From positions 248,001-312,000 of the forward strand of contig NZ_JAIBLJ010000001.1 of NCBI RefSeq assembly GCF_020179385.1: a stretch of 64,000 nucleotides of DNA, written 5' to 3'. The DNA comes from Alkalihalobacillus sp. YIM B00296 (GTDB taxonomy: Bacteria > Bacillota > Bacilli > Bacillales > Fictibacillaceae). The number at the start of each line of letters is the position of its first letter. The first letter of the stretch is position 1. Below the pieces are notes generated by a model, which was not told where the DNA came from, did no database searches, and saw nothing but the letters and a program-made list of their open reading frames with translations. This document shows, piece by piece, positions 51,630-61,120 of the stretch. Position numbers and translations under genes: made by a program.

Positions 51630-51728
51630 TTAGCCGTGATATCCTGAGTGAACGGTAACTCCGATAATCACCAATAACACGAACAAAACAACAAGTAAGA
51701 TGAATCCCTTACCAAATCCACCTGACAT
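51630..51728 (-). CDS. YjcZ-family sporulation-type small membrane peptide
   Basis: 32-residue peptide beginning MSGGFGKGFILLVVLFVLL and ending VHSGYHG. The glycine-rich start, single helix and short tail match the YjcZ family of small, often sporulation-associated Bacillaceae membrane peptides. AGGGGGA lies 8 bases before the ATG at 51728. Genes of this family are often missed because of size. Function unknown. Confidence 0.85.
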   Translation of the reverse strand: MSGGFGKGFILLVVLFVLLVIIGVTVHSGYHG

Positions 51729-51875
51729 TCCGATGTCCCCCTATTCCTTTATAAGCCATTCACCCATACTATATGCATTCGTCTATTAGGCGGACTAGAC
51801 GATTGTACCGGTTTCACATATTTTGTTAGGATAAGTACAAACTGATAAAAATAAGCGCTTAGGAAGTGGGGACAA

Positions 51876-52958
51876 ATGCCATACATATTATCTGTCGGAA
51901 CCTGTGATCCGGAACATACAATGGATCAAGAAGATACAGTCGAATTCGCCAGGGAGTTATTCAGCGATCATTTCACTCATATCGATCGATTATTGCGTGT
52001 GTTTGAAAATGGACAAATCGGCACGAGGAATTTTGTAAATGATGTACAGTGGTACAAGGCCGACCATTCCCTACAAGCAAAAAATGATATATATATTGAG
52101 AAGTCAGTAGAGTACAGCGTAAAAGCGATTGAAGATTGTATTGCTAATAGGAACAAACAAATTCCATACAATGAAATTGAAGCGATCTTTTTTGTTTCAA
52201 CGACTGGTTTTTCGACTCCGAGCATTGAAGCGAGAATTATGAACGAACTTCCTTTTTCCCCACATACGAAACGGATCCCTATCTGGGGGTTAGGCTGTGC
52301 TGGTGGAGCTTCAGGACTTGCACGGGCTCATGATTATTGTCTAGCCTATCCTAAAGCGAAGGTTCTGCTTATTTGTGCAGAGCTTTGTAGTTTGACATTC
52401 CAGAAGGAAGATTATTCAAAAAGTAATCTGGTCGGGACTTCCCTTTTTGCAGATGGTGTTGCAGTTGTATTGATGGTGGGGGATGAAGTGAAAGAGAATG
52501 AATTGTCACTGGAGAACGCCTTGCCACGCACTTTAGCAAGCCAATCCACTTTAATGCCGGATTCAGAAGAGGTGATGGGATGGGATATCAAGGATGAGGG
52601 GCTTTATGTCATCTTTTCGAAAGATATTCCGCACATTGTTGATAGCTGGTTCTATCCGACGATTCATCAATTTTTGATCGATCAAAACCTCGAGTTGGAA
52701 GATATCAAACATATCATCGCACACCCTGGTGGGATAAAGGTTTTGAATGCATATATGAAATCGTTGGACCTTCCGCCTTCTATGCTCCAGGACTCTTTGG
52801 AAGTATTGAAACGTTATGGGAATATGTCATCCGTCACGGTCCTCTATGTATTGAATCGTTTTTTAAAGAAAAAGATACCGGTTGGAGAAAAAGGACTGCT
52901 AATTGCATTAGGACCGGGCTTCAGTTCTGAGGTCGTCTTAATGGAATGGGTAAAATAA
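51876..52958 (+). CDS. bpsA: Type III polyketide synthase (alkylpyrone synthase, BpsA/BcsA-like)
   Basis: 360-residue chalcone synthase-fold enzyme. The Cys-His-Asn triad is seen in WGLGCAGGASGLARA (Cys about 144), IAHPGGIKVL (His about 288) and YGNMSSVTVLY (Asn about 320). B. subtilis BpsA extends long fatty acyl-CoA with malonyl-CoA to triketide alkylpyrones. It is followed after 18 bases by the methyltransferase-type gene bpsB, which methylates the pyrone, the same pair as in B. subtilis. GAAGTGGGGA lies before the ATG. Confidence 0.92.
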   Translation: MPYILSVGTCDPEHTMDQEDTVEFARELFSDHFTHIDRLLRVFENGQIGTRNFVNDVQWYKADHSLQAKNDIYIEKSVEYSVKAIEDCIANRNKQIPYNEIEAIFFVSTTGFSTPSIEARIMNELPFSPHTKRIPIWGLGCAGGASGLARAHDYCLAYPKAKVLLICAELCSLTFQKEDYSKSNLVGTSLFADGVAVVLMVGDEVKENELSLENALPRTLASQSTLMPDSEEVMGWDIKDEGLYVIFSKDIPHIVDSWFYPTIHQFLIDQNLELEDIKHIIAHPGGIKVLNAYMKSLDLPPSMLQDSLEVLKRYGNMSSVTVLYVLNRFLKKKIPVGEKGLLIALGPGFSSEVVLMEWVK

Positions 52959-52976
52959 ATCGAGAGGGGATGAAAG

Positions 52977-53561
52977 ATGATTTTCTTGCTCGTTTTTTCA
53001 TTCATGATCGGTCAACGTCTTTACGAACTGAAGGTAGCGAAACGAAATGAAAAAGAAATGAAAGCTAGAGGAGCAAAGGAGTTCGCTGAAGACCATTACA
53101 AATGGATCGTTCTTCTACATACCGGATTTTTTATTTCATTGGTATCCGAATCCTATGTAAGAGGCTTCGGAGTTTCGTTTTTCTTCCCGCTATTGTTTGT
53201 GTTGTTCATAGTCTTACAGGCATTCAGAGTCTGGACGATCCGTTCATTAGGTATTTTCTGGAACACAAAAATCATCATTCTTCCAGGAGCGAAAGTGGTG
53301 AAGAGAGGTCCTTTCCGTTATTTAAGACACCCTAACTACGTTGTCGTCGCGATGGAAATATTATTCATCCCTCTTATGTTCAATGCTTATTGGACCGCTA
53401 TCATTTTTACGGTACTGAATGCATTACTTTTACGATTTGTCCGGATTCCGGCTGAAGAGGAGGCTCTTTCCATACAATCAGACTACTCCGATCAATTTGC
53501 AAATACCCCACGATTTTTCCCCCAGGATGGAAAACATGATGAAAAACCTTCAGAAAAGTAG
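52977..53561 (+). CDS. bpsB: Isoprenylcysteine methyltransferase-like protein (BpsB/YpbQ)
   Basis: 194-residue integral membrane protein of the ICMT/phospholipid methyltransferase family. It has about four helices, the start FSFMIGQRLYELKVAKRNEK (about 5-24, typical for YpbQ), and the S-adenosylmethionine site KRGPFRYLRHPNYVVVAMEI (about 112-131) with the RHPNY motif, then a C-terminal AEEEAL. It probably O-methylates the alkylpyrones made by the upstream enzyme. GAGAGGGG lies 8 bases before the ATG. Confidence 0.9.
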   Translation: MIFLLVFSFMIGQRLYELKVAKRNEKEMKARGAKEFAEDHYKWIVLLHTGFFISLVSESYVRGFGVSFFFPLLFVLFIVLQAFRVWTIRSLGIFWNTKIIILPGAKVVKRGPFRYLRHPNYVVVAMEILFIPLMFNAYWTAIIFTVLNALLLRFVRIPAEEEALSIQSDYSDQFANTPRFFPQDGKHDEKPSEK

Positions 53562-53593
53562 ATCATAACATTAATATGTAAACTTAATTTTTT

Positions 53594-53621
53594 TCATATA
53601 CCGTCATTTACAGCATAAACT
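53594..53621 (+). promoter_or_regulatory. Sigma-E-like promoter of dacB
   Basis: TCATATA (53594-53600), 13 bases, CATAAACT (53614-53621) resemble the sigma-E pattern KMATATT - CATACAMT. B. subtilis dacB-spmA-spmB is transcribed by sigma-E in the mother cell. Confidence 0.6.
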
Positions 53622-53650
53622 TGTACAAACTGACCAAGGGACGGGATGTT

Positions 53651-54814
53651 ATGATTGTTGCAAAAATTAGAGCAGGAATCCTAATTGGATTAGCCTTAAC
53701 CATATTGATTAGTATACCGTTACAAAAGATCGCTGTGGCGGAAGGACCGGGTGTGTATGCACAGGGTGCCATATTGATGGAGCAGGAATCAGGGCGAGTA
53801 TTGTACGGAAAAAATGAACATCAGAAAATGAGGATTGCAAGCATTACGAAAATCATGACGGCCATCCTGGCTATCGAGTCTGGCAAAATGGAGGAAACGG
53901 TCACAGTGAGTGAGCGTCCTCTTCAAGCCGAAGGTTCGTCCATCTATTTGAGAAAAGGTGAAAAAATCGTTTTGGAAGATCTCGTTTATGGTCTGATGCT
54001 GAGATCTGGAAATGATGCAGCTGTTGCAATAGCCGAACATGTTGGTGGCAGTTTAGAAGGATTCATTTATATGATGAACGAAAAAGCCACTGAGATCGGG
54101 ATGAGAGATACATATTTTTCTAACCCGCATGGTCTTGACGATCATGAAAATCATTATTCGACTGCCTATGATATGGCGCTGTTGACGAGATATGCAATGA
54201 AAAACGGGCAGTATAGGAAAATTTCTGGAACAAAGACGCATAGAGCCCCGCAGGATGGAGAAAAGTGGGATCGGATTTTCAAGAACAAAAACAAATTGTT
54301 ACGGATGTACGAATATTCCACCGGTGGTAAGACAGGCTATACGAAGCGTGCTAAGAGGACCCTCGTATCAACCGCTAAAAAGGATGACCTCGAATTGATT
54401 GCAGTCACCTTGAATGATGGCGACGATTGGAACGACCATATGAACCTTTTCAATTGGGCATTTGATACGTTTGATCTAGTGTCCATCGTACAAAAAGGGA
54501 CAATCGCCGGGTTGGAAAACGAAGCATATAAGAATAAGGTGGAAGCTGCCAGGACGTTTTATTATCCGTTGACTGAAGAAGAACGTGAACTTGTCAAAAA
54601 TGAGATAACATTGATGAAACCACCTGAAAACGGTGAATGGAAAAAACCTCCGAGTCCCGTCGGACAGCTGACGATTTTTTTAGATGATAAAGCCATTGGC
54701 CAACTCCCGTTATTTATTGCAGGAACATACAGGGAATTGGAAGAGGAAACATTTTGGGGGACGATCAAGAACGTCGTCACAAAGTTTTTCGTGATAACGG
54801 TGCCGTATGGTTAA
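53651..54814 (+). CDS. dacB: D-alanyl-D-alanine carboxypeptidase DacB (spore cortex)
   Basis: 387-residue DD-carboxypeptidase that lowers cross-linking of spore cortex peptidoglycan. An N-terminal signal/anchor helix (about 5-28) precedes SxxK in ASITKIMTAIL (about 62-72), SGNDAAVAIAEH (about 126) and GGKTGYTKRAKR (about 226). The C-terminal domain ends in WGTIKNVVTKFFVIT. The ATG at 53651 has GGGACGGGAT upstream; the open frame extends 10 codons further but without a ribosome site. It overlaps spmA by 8 bases, and spmB follows, as in B. subtilis. Confidence 0.93.
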   Translation: MIVAKIRAGILIGLALTILISIPLQKIAVAEGPGVYAQGAILMEQESGRVLYGKNEHQKMRIASITKIMTAILAIESGKMEETVTVSERPLQAEGSSIYLRKGEKIVLEDLVYGLMLRSGNDAAVAIAEHVGGSLEGFIYMMNEKATEIGMRDTYFSNPHGLDDHENHYSTAYDMALLTRYAMKNGQYRKISGTKTHRAPQDGEKWDRIFKNKNKLLRMYEYSTGGKTGYTKRAKRTLVSTAKKDDLELIAVTLNDGDDWNDHMNLFNWAFDTFDLVSIVQKGTIAGLENEAYKNKVEAARTFYYPLTEEERELVKNEITLMKPPENGEWKKPPSPVGQLTIFLDDKAIGQLPLFIAGTYRELEEETFWGTIKNVVTKFFVITVPYG

Positions 54815-55400
54815 CCTGATCTGGGTGTTCATGTTCGTTTTTGGGATCCTCTATGCTGCAATCAACGGGACGATGGAGGAAGTGAACAAAGTATTATTCA
54901 AAAGTGCACAGGAAGCTGTGACGATAAGTTTAGGCTTGATCAGTATCCTAGTCTTCTGGTTAGGGCTGATGAATATTGCAAAAAAAGCGGGGTTGTTGGA
55001 AAAACTTTCGGGTTTGTTCCGCCCGGTGGTCAAACGTCTTTTCCCGGAAATCCCGCCTGACCATCCTGCGATGGGATACATTTTGTCAAATATGGTTGCA
55101 AACCTATTCGGGCTCGGGAATGCTGCAACCCCTATGGGGATAAAAGCGATGGAACAAATGAAGAAATTGAATGGTGATCGGGATGATGCGAGCAGATCGA
55201 TGATTACGTTCCTTGCGATCAACACATCAAGTTTGACCATCATCCCGACGACGGTCGTAGCTATACGGATGAATTATGACTCCATGTCTCCAACTGATAT
55301 CGTAGGAACAACGCTGGCTGCCACAGCATGTTCAACATTTGCAGCGATCATGATCGACCGCTATTTTTTTCATAGACGCCAAAGAAAGAGGCGATCATAA
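54807..55400 (+). CDS. spmA: Spore maturation protein A
   Basis: 197-residue membrane protein of the nucleoside recognition (Gate) family, needed for spore core dehydration and heat resistance. It has about five helices and the conserved PDHPAMGYILSNMVANLFGL and GNAATPMGIKAMEQM (about 84-120), then LAINTSSLTIIPTTVVAIR. The ATG lies inside the end of dacB, implying coupled translation, and spmB starts directly after the stop. Confidence 0.94.
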   Translation: MVNLIWVFMFVFGILYAAINGTMEEVNKVLFKSAQEAVTISLGLISILVFWLGLMNIAKKAGLLEKLSGLFRPVVKRLFPEIPPDHPAMGYILSNMVANLFGLGNAATPMGIKAMEQMKKLNGDRDDASRSMITFLAINTSSLTIIPTTVVAIRMNYDSMSPTDIVGTTLAATACSTFAAIMIDRYFFHRRQRKRRS

Positions 55401-55940
55401 ATGGGGCTTATCTCAACAATATCCATTTGGATCCTTCCATGTCTTATCGGGTTTGTCCTTCTATATGCGACTTTTAAAAGAGTATCCACCTATGAAGAGT
55501 TTGTAGAAGGAGGTAGAGAAGGCTTTTCGATCGCGATTTCCATCATCCCTTATTTGGTCGGAATGCTTGTTGCCATAACAGTTTTCCGAGCCTCGGGTGC
55601 TCTCGCTTTCATGATCGACTCAATCAAACCATTCTTGACCGCGATCGGTGTTCCCCCTGAAATCGTGCCGCTAGCTTTAATCAGGCCTATTTCTGGGACA
55701 GGCGCTCTTGCCATGACAACAGATCTGATTTCCACATATGGGCCAGATTCTTTCATCGGGCGCCTGGCTTCTACCATGCAAGGAAGCACCGATACGACCC
55801 TCTATATCCTTACCGTCTACTTTGGCGCCGTCGGGATCAAAAGGATGGGGGATGCCCTGAAGGTCGGCTTATTGGCTGACCTTGTCGGGATCATTGTTGC
55901 GATCATCGTTGTTACTATCGTTTTCGGGAGTTCAATCTAG
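55401..55940 (+). CDS. spmB: Spore maturation protein B
   Basis: 179-residue membrane protein, partner of SpmA, of the same nucleoside-recognition family. The helices include GREGFSIAISIIPYLVGMLV (about 38-57) and the conserved GVPPEIVPLALIRPISGTGA (about 91-110), then DSFIGRLASTMQGSTDTTLY. The ATG follows the spmA stop with no gap; AAAGAGGCG overlaps the end of spmA. Confidence 0.94.
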   Translation: MGLISTISIWILPCLIGFVLLYATFKRVSTYEEFVEGGREGFSIAISIIPYLVGMLVAITVFRASGALAFMIDSIKPFLTAIGVPPEIVPLALIRPISGTGALAMTTDLISTYGPDSFIGRLASTMQGSTDTTLYILTVYFGAVGIKRMGDALKVGLLADLVGIIVAIIVVTIVFGSSI

Positions 55941-55994
55941 CGACTTTGTCAGTCATGCAGTAAAGTGTCTACATTCATATTTCCAGCCACCATT

Positions 55995-56022
55995 AAGGAC
56001 TGAGTCACATCAGTCCTTTTCT
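55995..56022 (+). terminator. Terminator of dacB-spmA-spmB
   Basis: AAGGACTGA/TCAGTCCTT stem over 6 bases with TTCTT tail. CCATT and AATGG extend it outwards. Confidence 0.8.
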
Positions 56023-56152
56023 TAATGGAAACATATACGGCTCTAAGGAGTCTAGTTTTTAAGGAATGCTGCACATAGAAAAACAGTGTACTACTGTTCC
56101 GAAACTTGAGAATTCAATTTTCGAAGAGTATGATTGAGGGTGAGGTGAAATC

Positions 56153-56872
56153 ATGGAACGATTACAAAAAATCATTGCGCAAGCCGGCATCACTTCCCGA
56201 CGTAAAGCCGAGAAGCTGATTTTGGATGGGCAAGTGAAGGTTAACGGTAACATCATTAAGGAATTAGGGACGAAAGTGTCTCCCTCTGACGAAATTGAAG
56301 TGAACGGGGTACCGATTGATAAAGAAGAACCTGTCTATTTTTTGTTTTATAAACCGACTGGTGTCATTTCTAGCGTAAAGGATGAGAAGGGGCGTAAAGT
56401 CGTTACAGATTACTTCCCTGATATCGAACAAAGGATATTTCCTGTAGGTCGCCTTGATTATGACACTTCTGGTTTGCTTATACTGACGAATGACGGTGAC
56501 TTTGCCAATGCGTTGATGCACCCGAAATACCATGTTGAAAAAAGATATGTAGCTAAAGTGAAAGGGATCCCTTCTAAGCTTGAGCTGCGCAAACTGGCGA
56601 ATGGGATTATGCTCGACGATGGCAAGACGGCACCTGCAAAAGTCAAAATGAAAAGCTTAGAAAAAAGGAAACAGACGGCAATCATTGAATTGACGATCCG
56701 CGAAGGCAGGAACCGCCAGGTGAGAAGGATGTTCGAGACCCTTGGATATCCTGTCCAAAAACTGAAACGTGAAGGGTACGGAAACCTTGATCTCAGAGGA
56801 TTGAATCCAGGGGACTCCCGTACAATGACACCTCATGAAGTGAAGCAATTACGGAATCTAGCTGTCACATAA
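56153..56872 (+). CDS. rluB: Ribosomal large subunit pseudouridine synthase RluB
   Basis: 239-residue RsuA-family pseudouridine synthase. The S4 RNA-binding domain covers about 1-60 (LQKIIAQAGITSRRKAEKLI), the catalytic Asp lies in FPVGRLDYDTSGLLILTNDG (about 98-117), and the C-terminal KLKREGYGNLDLRGL is typical. It modifies 23S rRNA in the decoding-proximal region, position U2633 in B. subtilis RluB. GAGGGTGAGGTG precedes the ATG. It lies upstream of resA as in B. subtilis. Confidence 0.94.
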   Translation: MERLQKIIAQAGITSRRKAEKLILDGQVKVNGNIIKELGTKVSPSDEIEVNGVPIDKEEPVYFLFYKPTGVISSVKDEKGRKVVTDYFPDIEQRIFPVGRLDYDTSGLLILTNDGDFANALMHPKYHVEKRYVAKVKGIPSKLELRKLANGIMLDDGKTAPAKVKMKSLEKRKQTAIIELTIREGRNRQVRRMFETLGYPVQKLKREGYGNLDLRGLNPGDSRTMTPHEVKQLRNLAVT

Positions 56873-56954
56873 ACGTCAAATAAAACCCATGAATACTGGA
56901 CAAATAAACGTTATAGTAGGAAGGGTAGAAGATTAGATTGGAGCGGTCGCCATT

Positions 56955-57482
56955 ATGAAAAAACGACAACGATTAATCATGCGTTCTGTCATATTGGTTG
57001 TCATTGCCCTAGCCCTCGGATATACACTCTATAACACCGTTTTCAATGATAAAAAGGAACCTGTCAAAGCCGGAGACACAGCTCCGAACTTTGCCCTCGA
57101 AGATTTGGAAGGTAATCAAGTAGAGCTTAAGGATTATAAAGGGAAGGGCGTTTTCTTGAATTTCTGGGGTACATATTGTCCACCATGTGAAAAAGAAATG
57201 CCTGCCATCCAACGGCAGTATGACAAATATAAAGACCAGGGTGTAGTCGTCCTGGCTGTAGATATCGCTGAACCGAAGTTTACGGTAGAAAAATTCGCGA
57301 AACGAAAGAATCTGACTTTCCCTATCTTATTAGACCAACAACGTGAAGTAGTAGATGAGTATGGTGTCGGGAACTTGCCAGCAACGTACTTGATCAGCCC
57401 GGAAGGCAAAGTGGTCGATAAAATCACGGGAGAGCTGAATGATACGCTAGTGCGTAACTATATGGAAAAAATCAAGCCATAA
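56955..57482 (+). CDS. resA: Thiol-disulphide oxidoreductase ResA
   Basis: 175-residue membrane-anchored thioredoxin-like protein that reduces the haem-binding cysteines of apocytochrome c outside the membrane. It has an N-terminal anchor helix (about 8-28), FLNFWGTYCPPCEKEMPA with the CPPC pair (about 74), and the cis-Pro NLPATYLI (about 144). It starts the resABCDE gene group; resB follows after 12 bases. Confidence 0.96.
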   Translation: MKKRQRLIMRSVILVVIALALGYTLYNTVFNDKKEPVKAGDTAPNFALEDLEGNQVELKDYKGKGVFLNFWGTYCPPCEKEMPAIQRQYDKYKDQGVVVLAVDIAEPKFTVEKFAKRKNLTFPILLDQQREVVDEYGVGNLPATYLISPEGKVVDKITGELNDTLVRNYMEKIKP

Positions 57483-57494
57483 TGGGGTGTTCAA

Positions 57495-59114
57495 ATGGAT
57501 AAGATTAAGTGCGATTGCGGCCATCTGAATCCCTACGGTACGATCATTTGTGAAGCTTGTGGTAAGCCGATTCAAGAGGAATCACCGGAAAAGCTTTTGA
57601 ACATGAGATATGAAGGGACAGCACGACGTTCGCAAACCTATAATACGAATGCTGTCGACAAGATATGGAACTTCTTCTCGAGTGTAAAAGTCGGGGTATG
57701 GCTAATCGTCATCACCCTGATTGCTTCTGCAATCGGAACGATTTTTCCGCAACAGATGTATATACCGCCTACAGCCAATCCGGCAGCATATTATGAGGAA
57801 GAGTATGGTATGCTTGGGGAAATCTATTATATATTAGGTTTCCATAACCTTTATAGTTCTTGGTGGTTTGTACTTTTGCTAGGTTTGATCGGCGTTTCGA
57901 TTACGGTTGCAAGTATCGACCGTGGTGTGCCGCTTTTTCGTTCCCTGCGAAACCAGCGGGTTGCGAAACATGATAACTTTTTAAAAAAGCAACGAATGTT
58001 CGCTGTCTCGAAACGACCTGAAGATGAAGAGCAATTCATGGAAGAAATCCTTTTCCGACTGAAGGAAAAGCGCTATCGTATCCGTAGAGAGGGTAATAGT
58101 ATCCTAGCAGAGAAAGGGCGTTTTTCCAGGTGGGGTCCATATGTAAACCATGTTGGGTTGATCATCTTCTTACTGGGCTCCATGCTTAGAATAGTACCAG
58201 GGCTGTATTTGGATGAAGATATGTGGATCCGTGAGGGTGAAACGAAAGCGATCAAAGGCACGGATCAAGAGTATTATTTAAAGCATGATAAATTCACTTT
58301 CGAAGTCTACGATAAAAAGGAAGAAAGGTTTTCGGAAGCTTTGAATCGGGTACAGCAGCCGGTGCCTAAAAACTATCAAAGTGATGTTACTCTATATAAA
58401 GCTGATGAGAAGTTGCCTGGTGCAAAGCCAGATCTCTCTGAAGTAAAAGATTATTCGATCCAGGTTAATAAACCGCTTGAATTTGATGGTTATTCCCTCT
58501 ATCAAGTAGACTATCGACAGGAAATGAGATATATGCATTTCGAGTTGCAAAACGCTGAAACGGAAGAAGCGGTCGGGTCATTTTCTGTAGATCTATTGAA
58601 CCCGAAAGATGATTTCGATCTCGGGGATGGCAACCGTGTGGAATTAGAAGGCTATTATCCAGATTTTTACTTTGATAAAGAAACGAAAAAGCCGGCTACG
58701 AAAACAAATATACCGAACAATCCGGCTTTCATATTCAAAATGTTCACCCCTGAAACACCGGAAGGAGAAGTTGCTTTCATCGGCATCCGACAAAATCTCG
58801 ATCCTTCTGGTGATAACCAATACAAAGTCGCTTTCGATGGTATAGATACAGAGTTCACAACCGGGCTGACTGTGAAGAAGGATTACACATTGCCAATCAT
58901 TTTGATCGGCGGTATCATCTTCATGATTGGAGTCGTTCAAGGGCTGTATTGGAATCATCGCCGTGTATGGGTGAAAGTGAAAGAAGAAGATGTATGGATG
59001 GCAGCCCACACGAATAAAAACTGGCACGGTATTCGACGTGAACTAGATGACATAACGGTAAAACTCAATATGAAGCAGCTTGTCGACCAACAGGAAGAGT
59101 CGAAAAAAGCTTAG
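57495..59114 (+). CDS. resB: Cytochrome c biogenesis protein ResB
   Basis: 539-residue membrane component of the system II haem exporter/lyase. An N-terminal zinc-ribbon-like CDCGHLNPYGTIICEACG (about 6-23) precedes the first helices; the conserved NFFSSVKVGVWLIVITLIAS (about 58-77) and AEKGRFSRWGPYVNHVGLI (about 196-214) follow; a large external domain (about 235-465) leads to the last helix (LPIILIGGIIFMIGVVQGLYW). The four-cysteine N-terminus is also present in B. subtilis ResB. It works with ResC. Confidence 0.95.
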   Translation: MDKIKCDCGHLNPYGTIICEACGKPIQEESPEKLLNMRYEGTARRSQTYNTNAVDKIWNFFSSVKVGVWLIVITLIASAIGTIFPQQMYIPPTANPAAYYEEEYGMLGEIYYILGFHNLYSSWWFVLLLGLIGVSITVASIDRGVPLFRSLRNQRVAKHDNFLKKQRMFAVSKRPEDEEQFMEEILFRLKEKRYRIRREGNSILAEKGRFSRWGPYVNHVGLIIFLLGSMLRIVPGLYLDEDMWIREGETKAIKGTDQEYYLKHDKFTFEVYDKKEERFSEALNRVQQPVPKNYQSDVTLYKADEKLPGAKPDLSEVKDYSIQVNKPLEFDGYSLYQVDYRQEMRYMHFELQNAETEEAVGSFSVDLLNPKDDFDLGDGNRVELEGYYPDFYFDKETKKPATKTNIPNNPAFIFKMFTPETPEGEVAFIGIRQNLDPSGDNQYKVAFDGIDTEFTTGLTVKKDYTLPIILIGGIIFMIGVVQGLYWNHRRVWVKVKEEDVWMAAHTNKNWHGIRRELDDITVKLNMKQLVDQQEESKKA

Positions 59115-59129
59115 AAGGGAGGAAGACCC

Positions 59130-60317
59130 ATGGCTCAGTTAAGCAGTAGTCTATTATATATAGCATTTTTCATTTACTTTACCGCGACCATCCTTTTTGT
59201 CGTTTCCTTGACGGTTAAAGAAAAAGATGGCACGAAATCGAATAAATGGGGGAAATGGGGCTATATCCTATCCATCATCGGATTTATATGCCAGTTGGGA
59301 TACTTCATCACTCGATGGATTGCAGCAGGTCATGCCCCTGTCAGCAACCTTTTTGAATTCACGACATTTTTCGGTATGATGATGGTATTCGGTTTCATTA
59401 TCATCTATGCCATCTATCGGTTGAATGTACTGGGTGTATTCGCAATGCCAGTCGCACTTCTTGTGATTGCATATGCGAGTATGTTCCCAAGAGAGATAGA
59501 ACCATTAATTCCTGCTCTTCAAAGTAATTGGTTGAAAATTCATGTAACGACAGCAGCTTTAGGGGAAGGGATTTTAGCGATAAGCTTCGTTGCCGGTTTG
59601 ATTTACCTTGTTGCTACGATCGATCAAAGCAAAGGCTCGATGAAGACAGGCTGGTTGGAATTCGTCCTATACACCTTGCTCAGTACACTTGGCTTCATTC
59701 TCGTCTCCATAGGTTTTGGAGCTGCAAACTATCAAGCGAGTTTTGAATGGGTGAACGAGAGTGGTAACCAAGCAGAACTTGTCTATCACATGCCAGCGAT
59801 TGCTAGTCCGCATGATGGAGTGAAGCTGACAGAAGGTGCATTCGGACCCCTGTTTGAAGCGCCTGCATGGATGGAAGGTGTAGATGCACCGAAGAAGCTG
59901 AATACGTTCATCTGGTCATTATTTTCTGGACTCATTCTCTATCTATTATTAAGGCTTTCCTTAAGAAAGCGCTTAGGAGCAGCATTAAAACCTTTAATGA
60001 AAAATATCAATACACAATTGGTTGACGAGATCAGCTATCGCTCTATTGCGATCGGATTTCCGGTCTTTACCTTGGGTGCATTGATTTTCGCGATGATTTG
60101 GGCACAGGCAGCCTGGACACGATTCTGGGGATGGGATCCAAAGGAAGTATGGGCTTTGATTACATTTCTCTTTTATGCTGCTTATCTCCACTTGAGGCTT
60201 GCTAGGGACTGGCATGGTGAAAAATCAGCATGGTTATGTGTACTAGGCTTCGTCATCATCATGTTCAACTTGATAGCAGTCAATATTGTAATTGTAGGCT
60301 TGCATTCCTATGCATAA
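59130..60317 (+). CDS. resC: Cytochrome c biogenesis protein ResC (CcsA type)
   Basis: 395-residue polytopic membrane protein with about eight helices. The haem-handling WWD motif [19 protein letters not shown] is at about 330-348, with histidines on the flanking helices ([11 protein letters not shown]-type [21 protein letters not shown] at about 137). Together with ResB it transfers haem across the membrane to apocytochrome c. AAGGGAGGAAG precedes the ATG. It is followed by a 12-bp hairpin before resD. Confidence 0.95.
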   Translation: MAQLSSSLLYIAFFIYFTATILFVVSLTVKEKDGTKSNKWGKWGYILSIIGFICQLGYFITRWIAAGHAPVSNLFEFTTFFGMMMVFGFIIIYAIYRLNVLGVFAMPVALLVIAYASMFPREIEPLIPALQSNWLKIHVTTAALGEGILAISFVAGLIYLVATIDQSKGSMKTGWLEFVLYTLLSTLGFILVSIGFGAANYQASFEWVNESGNQAELVYHMPAIASPHDGVKLTEGAFGPLFEAPAWMEGVDAPKKLNTFIWSLFSGLILYLLLRLSLRKRLGAALKPLMKNINTQLVDEISYRSIAIGFPVFTLGALIFAMIWAQAAWTRFWGWDPKEVWALITFLFYAAYLHLRLARDWHGEKSAWLCVLGFVIIMFNLIAVNIVIVGLHSYA

Positions 60318-60319
60318 CA

Positions 60320-60350
60320 GAAAACCTTCACGTTCAGTGGAGGTTTTCTT
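60320..60350 (+). terminator. Hairpin between resC and resD
   Basis: GAAAACCTTCAC/GTGGAGGTTTTC (one G-U pair) over 5 bases. In B. subtilis resDE has its own promoter besides read-through from resA. Confidence 0.65.
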
Positions 60351-60400
60351 AAGAGTTGGAAAGAATATGTAGTATGGAAGAAGTAGGAGGTATGAGGACA

Positions 60401-61120
60401 ATGGAAAAAGAACAAAGAGTACTAGTCGTTGATGATGAAGAACGAATTCGAAAATTACTGAGGATGTATTTAGAGCGTGAAAATTTCGAGGTTGTCGAGG
60501 CTGAAGACGGAGAAACTGCTTTACAGGAGGCGAGTGAAGCTGAATTTGATATCATCCTCCTCGATCTGATGCTGCCAGAGATGGACGGAATCGAGGTTTG
60601 TGAAAAGCTAAGGAATGAAAAAGCTACCCCAATCATCATGCTGACGGCTAAAGGCGAAGAATCGAATCGTGTGCAAGGTTTTGAAGCAGGGGCAGATGAC
60701 TATGTGGTCAAGCCGTTCAGCCCAAGAGAAGTGGTCTTACGGGTGAAAGCGCTGTTACGGCGTTCTACCGCAACGAAGTATCTACATACAGACACTGTCA
60801 GCAAAGACGTCATCGTATTTCCTCATTTGACGATCGATAATGATGCCCACCGTGTGACAGCTGATGGGAAAGAGATCAGTTTGACACCGAAAGAATATGA
60901 ACTGCTCTTATATTTAGCGAAGACACCTGACAAAGTGTATTCCAGAGAGCAATTGTTGAAGGATGTCTGGAATTATGAGTTCTTCGGTGACCTTCGGACG
61001 GTTGATACACACGTAAAACGTCTCCGTGAAAAATTAAATAGAGTCTCTCCCGACGCAGCTTCGATGATTTCAACTGTTTGGGGTGTAGGTTATAAATTTG
61101 AGGTAGAAGAAAAAGAATGA
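60401..61120 (+). CDS. resD: Response regulator ResD
   Basis: 239-residue OmpR/PhoB-type regulator of aerobic and anaerobic respiration. The receiver domain (about 1-120) has VVDDEERIRKLL, phosphoacceptor Asp in IILLDLMLPEMDG (about 57), TAKGEE and VVKPFSPREVV (Lys). The C-terminal winged helix (about 140-239) ends FGDLRTVDTHVKRLREKLN and TVWGVGYKFEV. The ATG at 60401 is 10 bases after TAGGAGG; ATG 60392 is too close. It overlaps resE by 4 bases. Confidence 0.96.
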   Translation: MEKEQRVLVVDDEERIRKLLRMYLERENFEVVEAEDGETALQEASEAEFDIILLDLMLPEMDGIEVCEKLRNEKATPIIMLTAKGEESNRVQGFEAGADDYVVKPFSPREVVLRVKALLRRSTATKYLHTDTVSKDVIVFPHLTIDNDAHRVTADGKEISLTPKEYELLLYLAKTPDKVYSREQLLKDVWNYEFFGDLRTVDTHVKRLREKLNRVSPDAASMISTVWGVGYKFEVEEKE

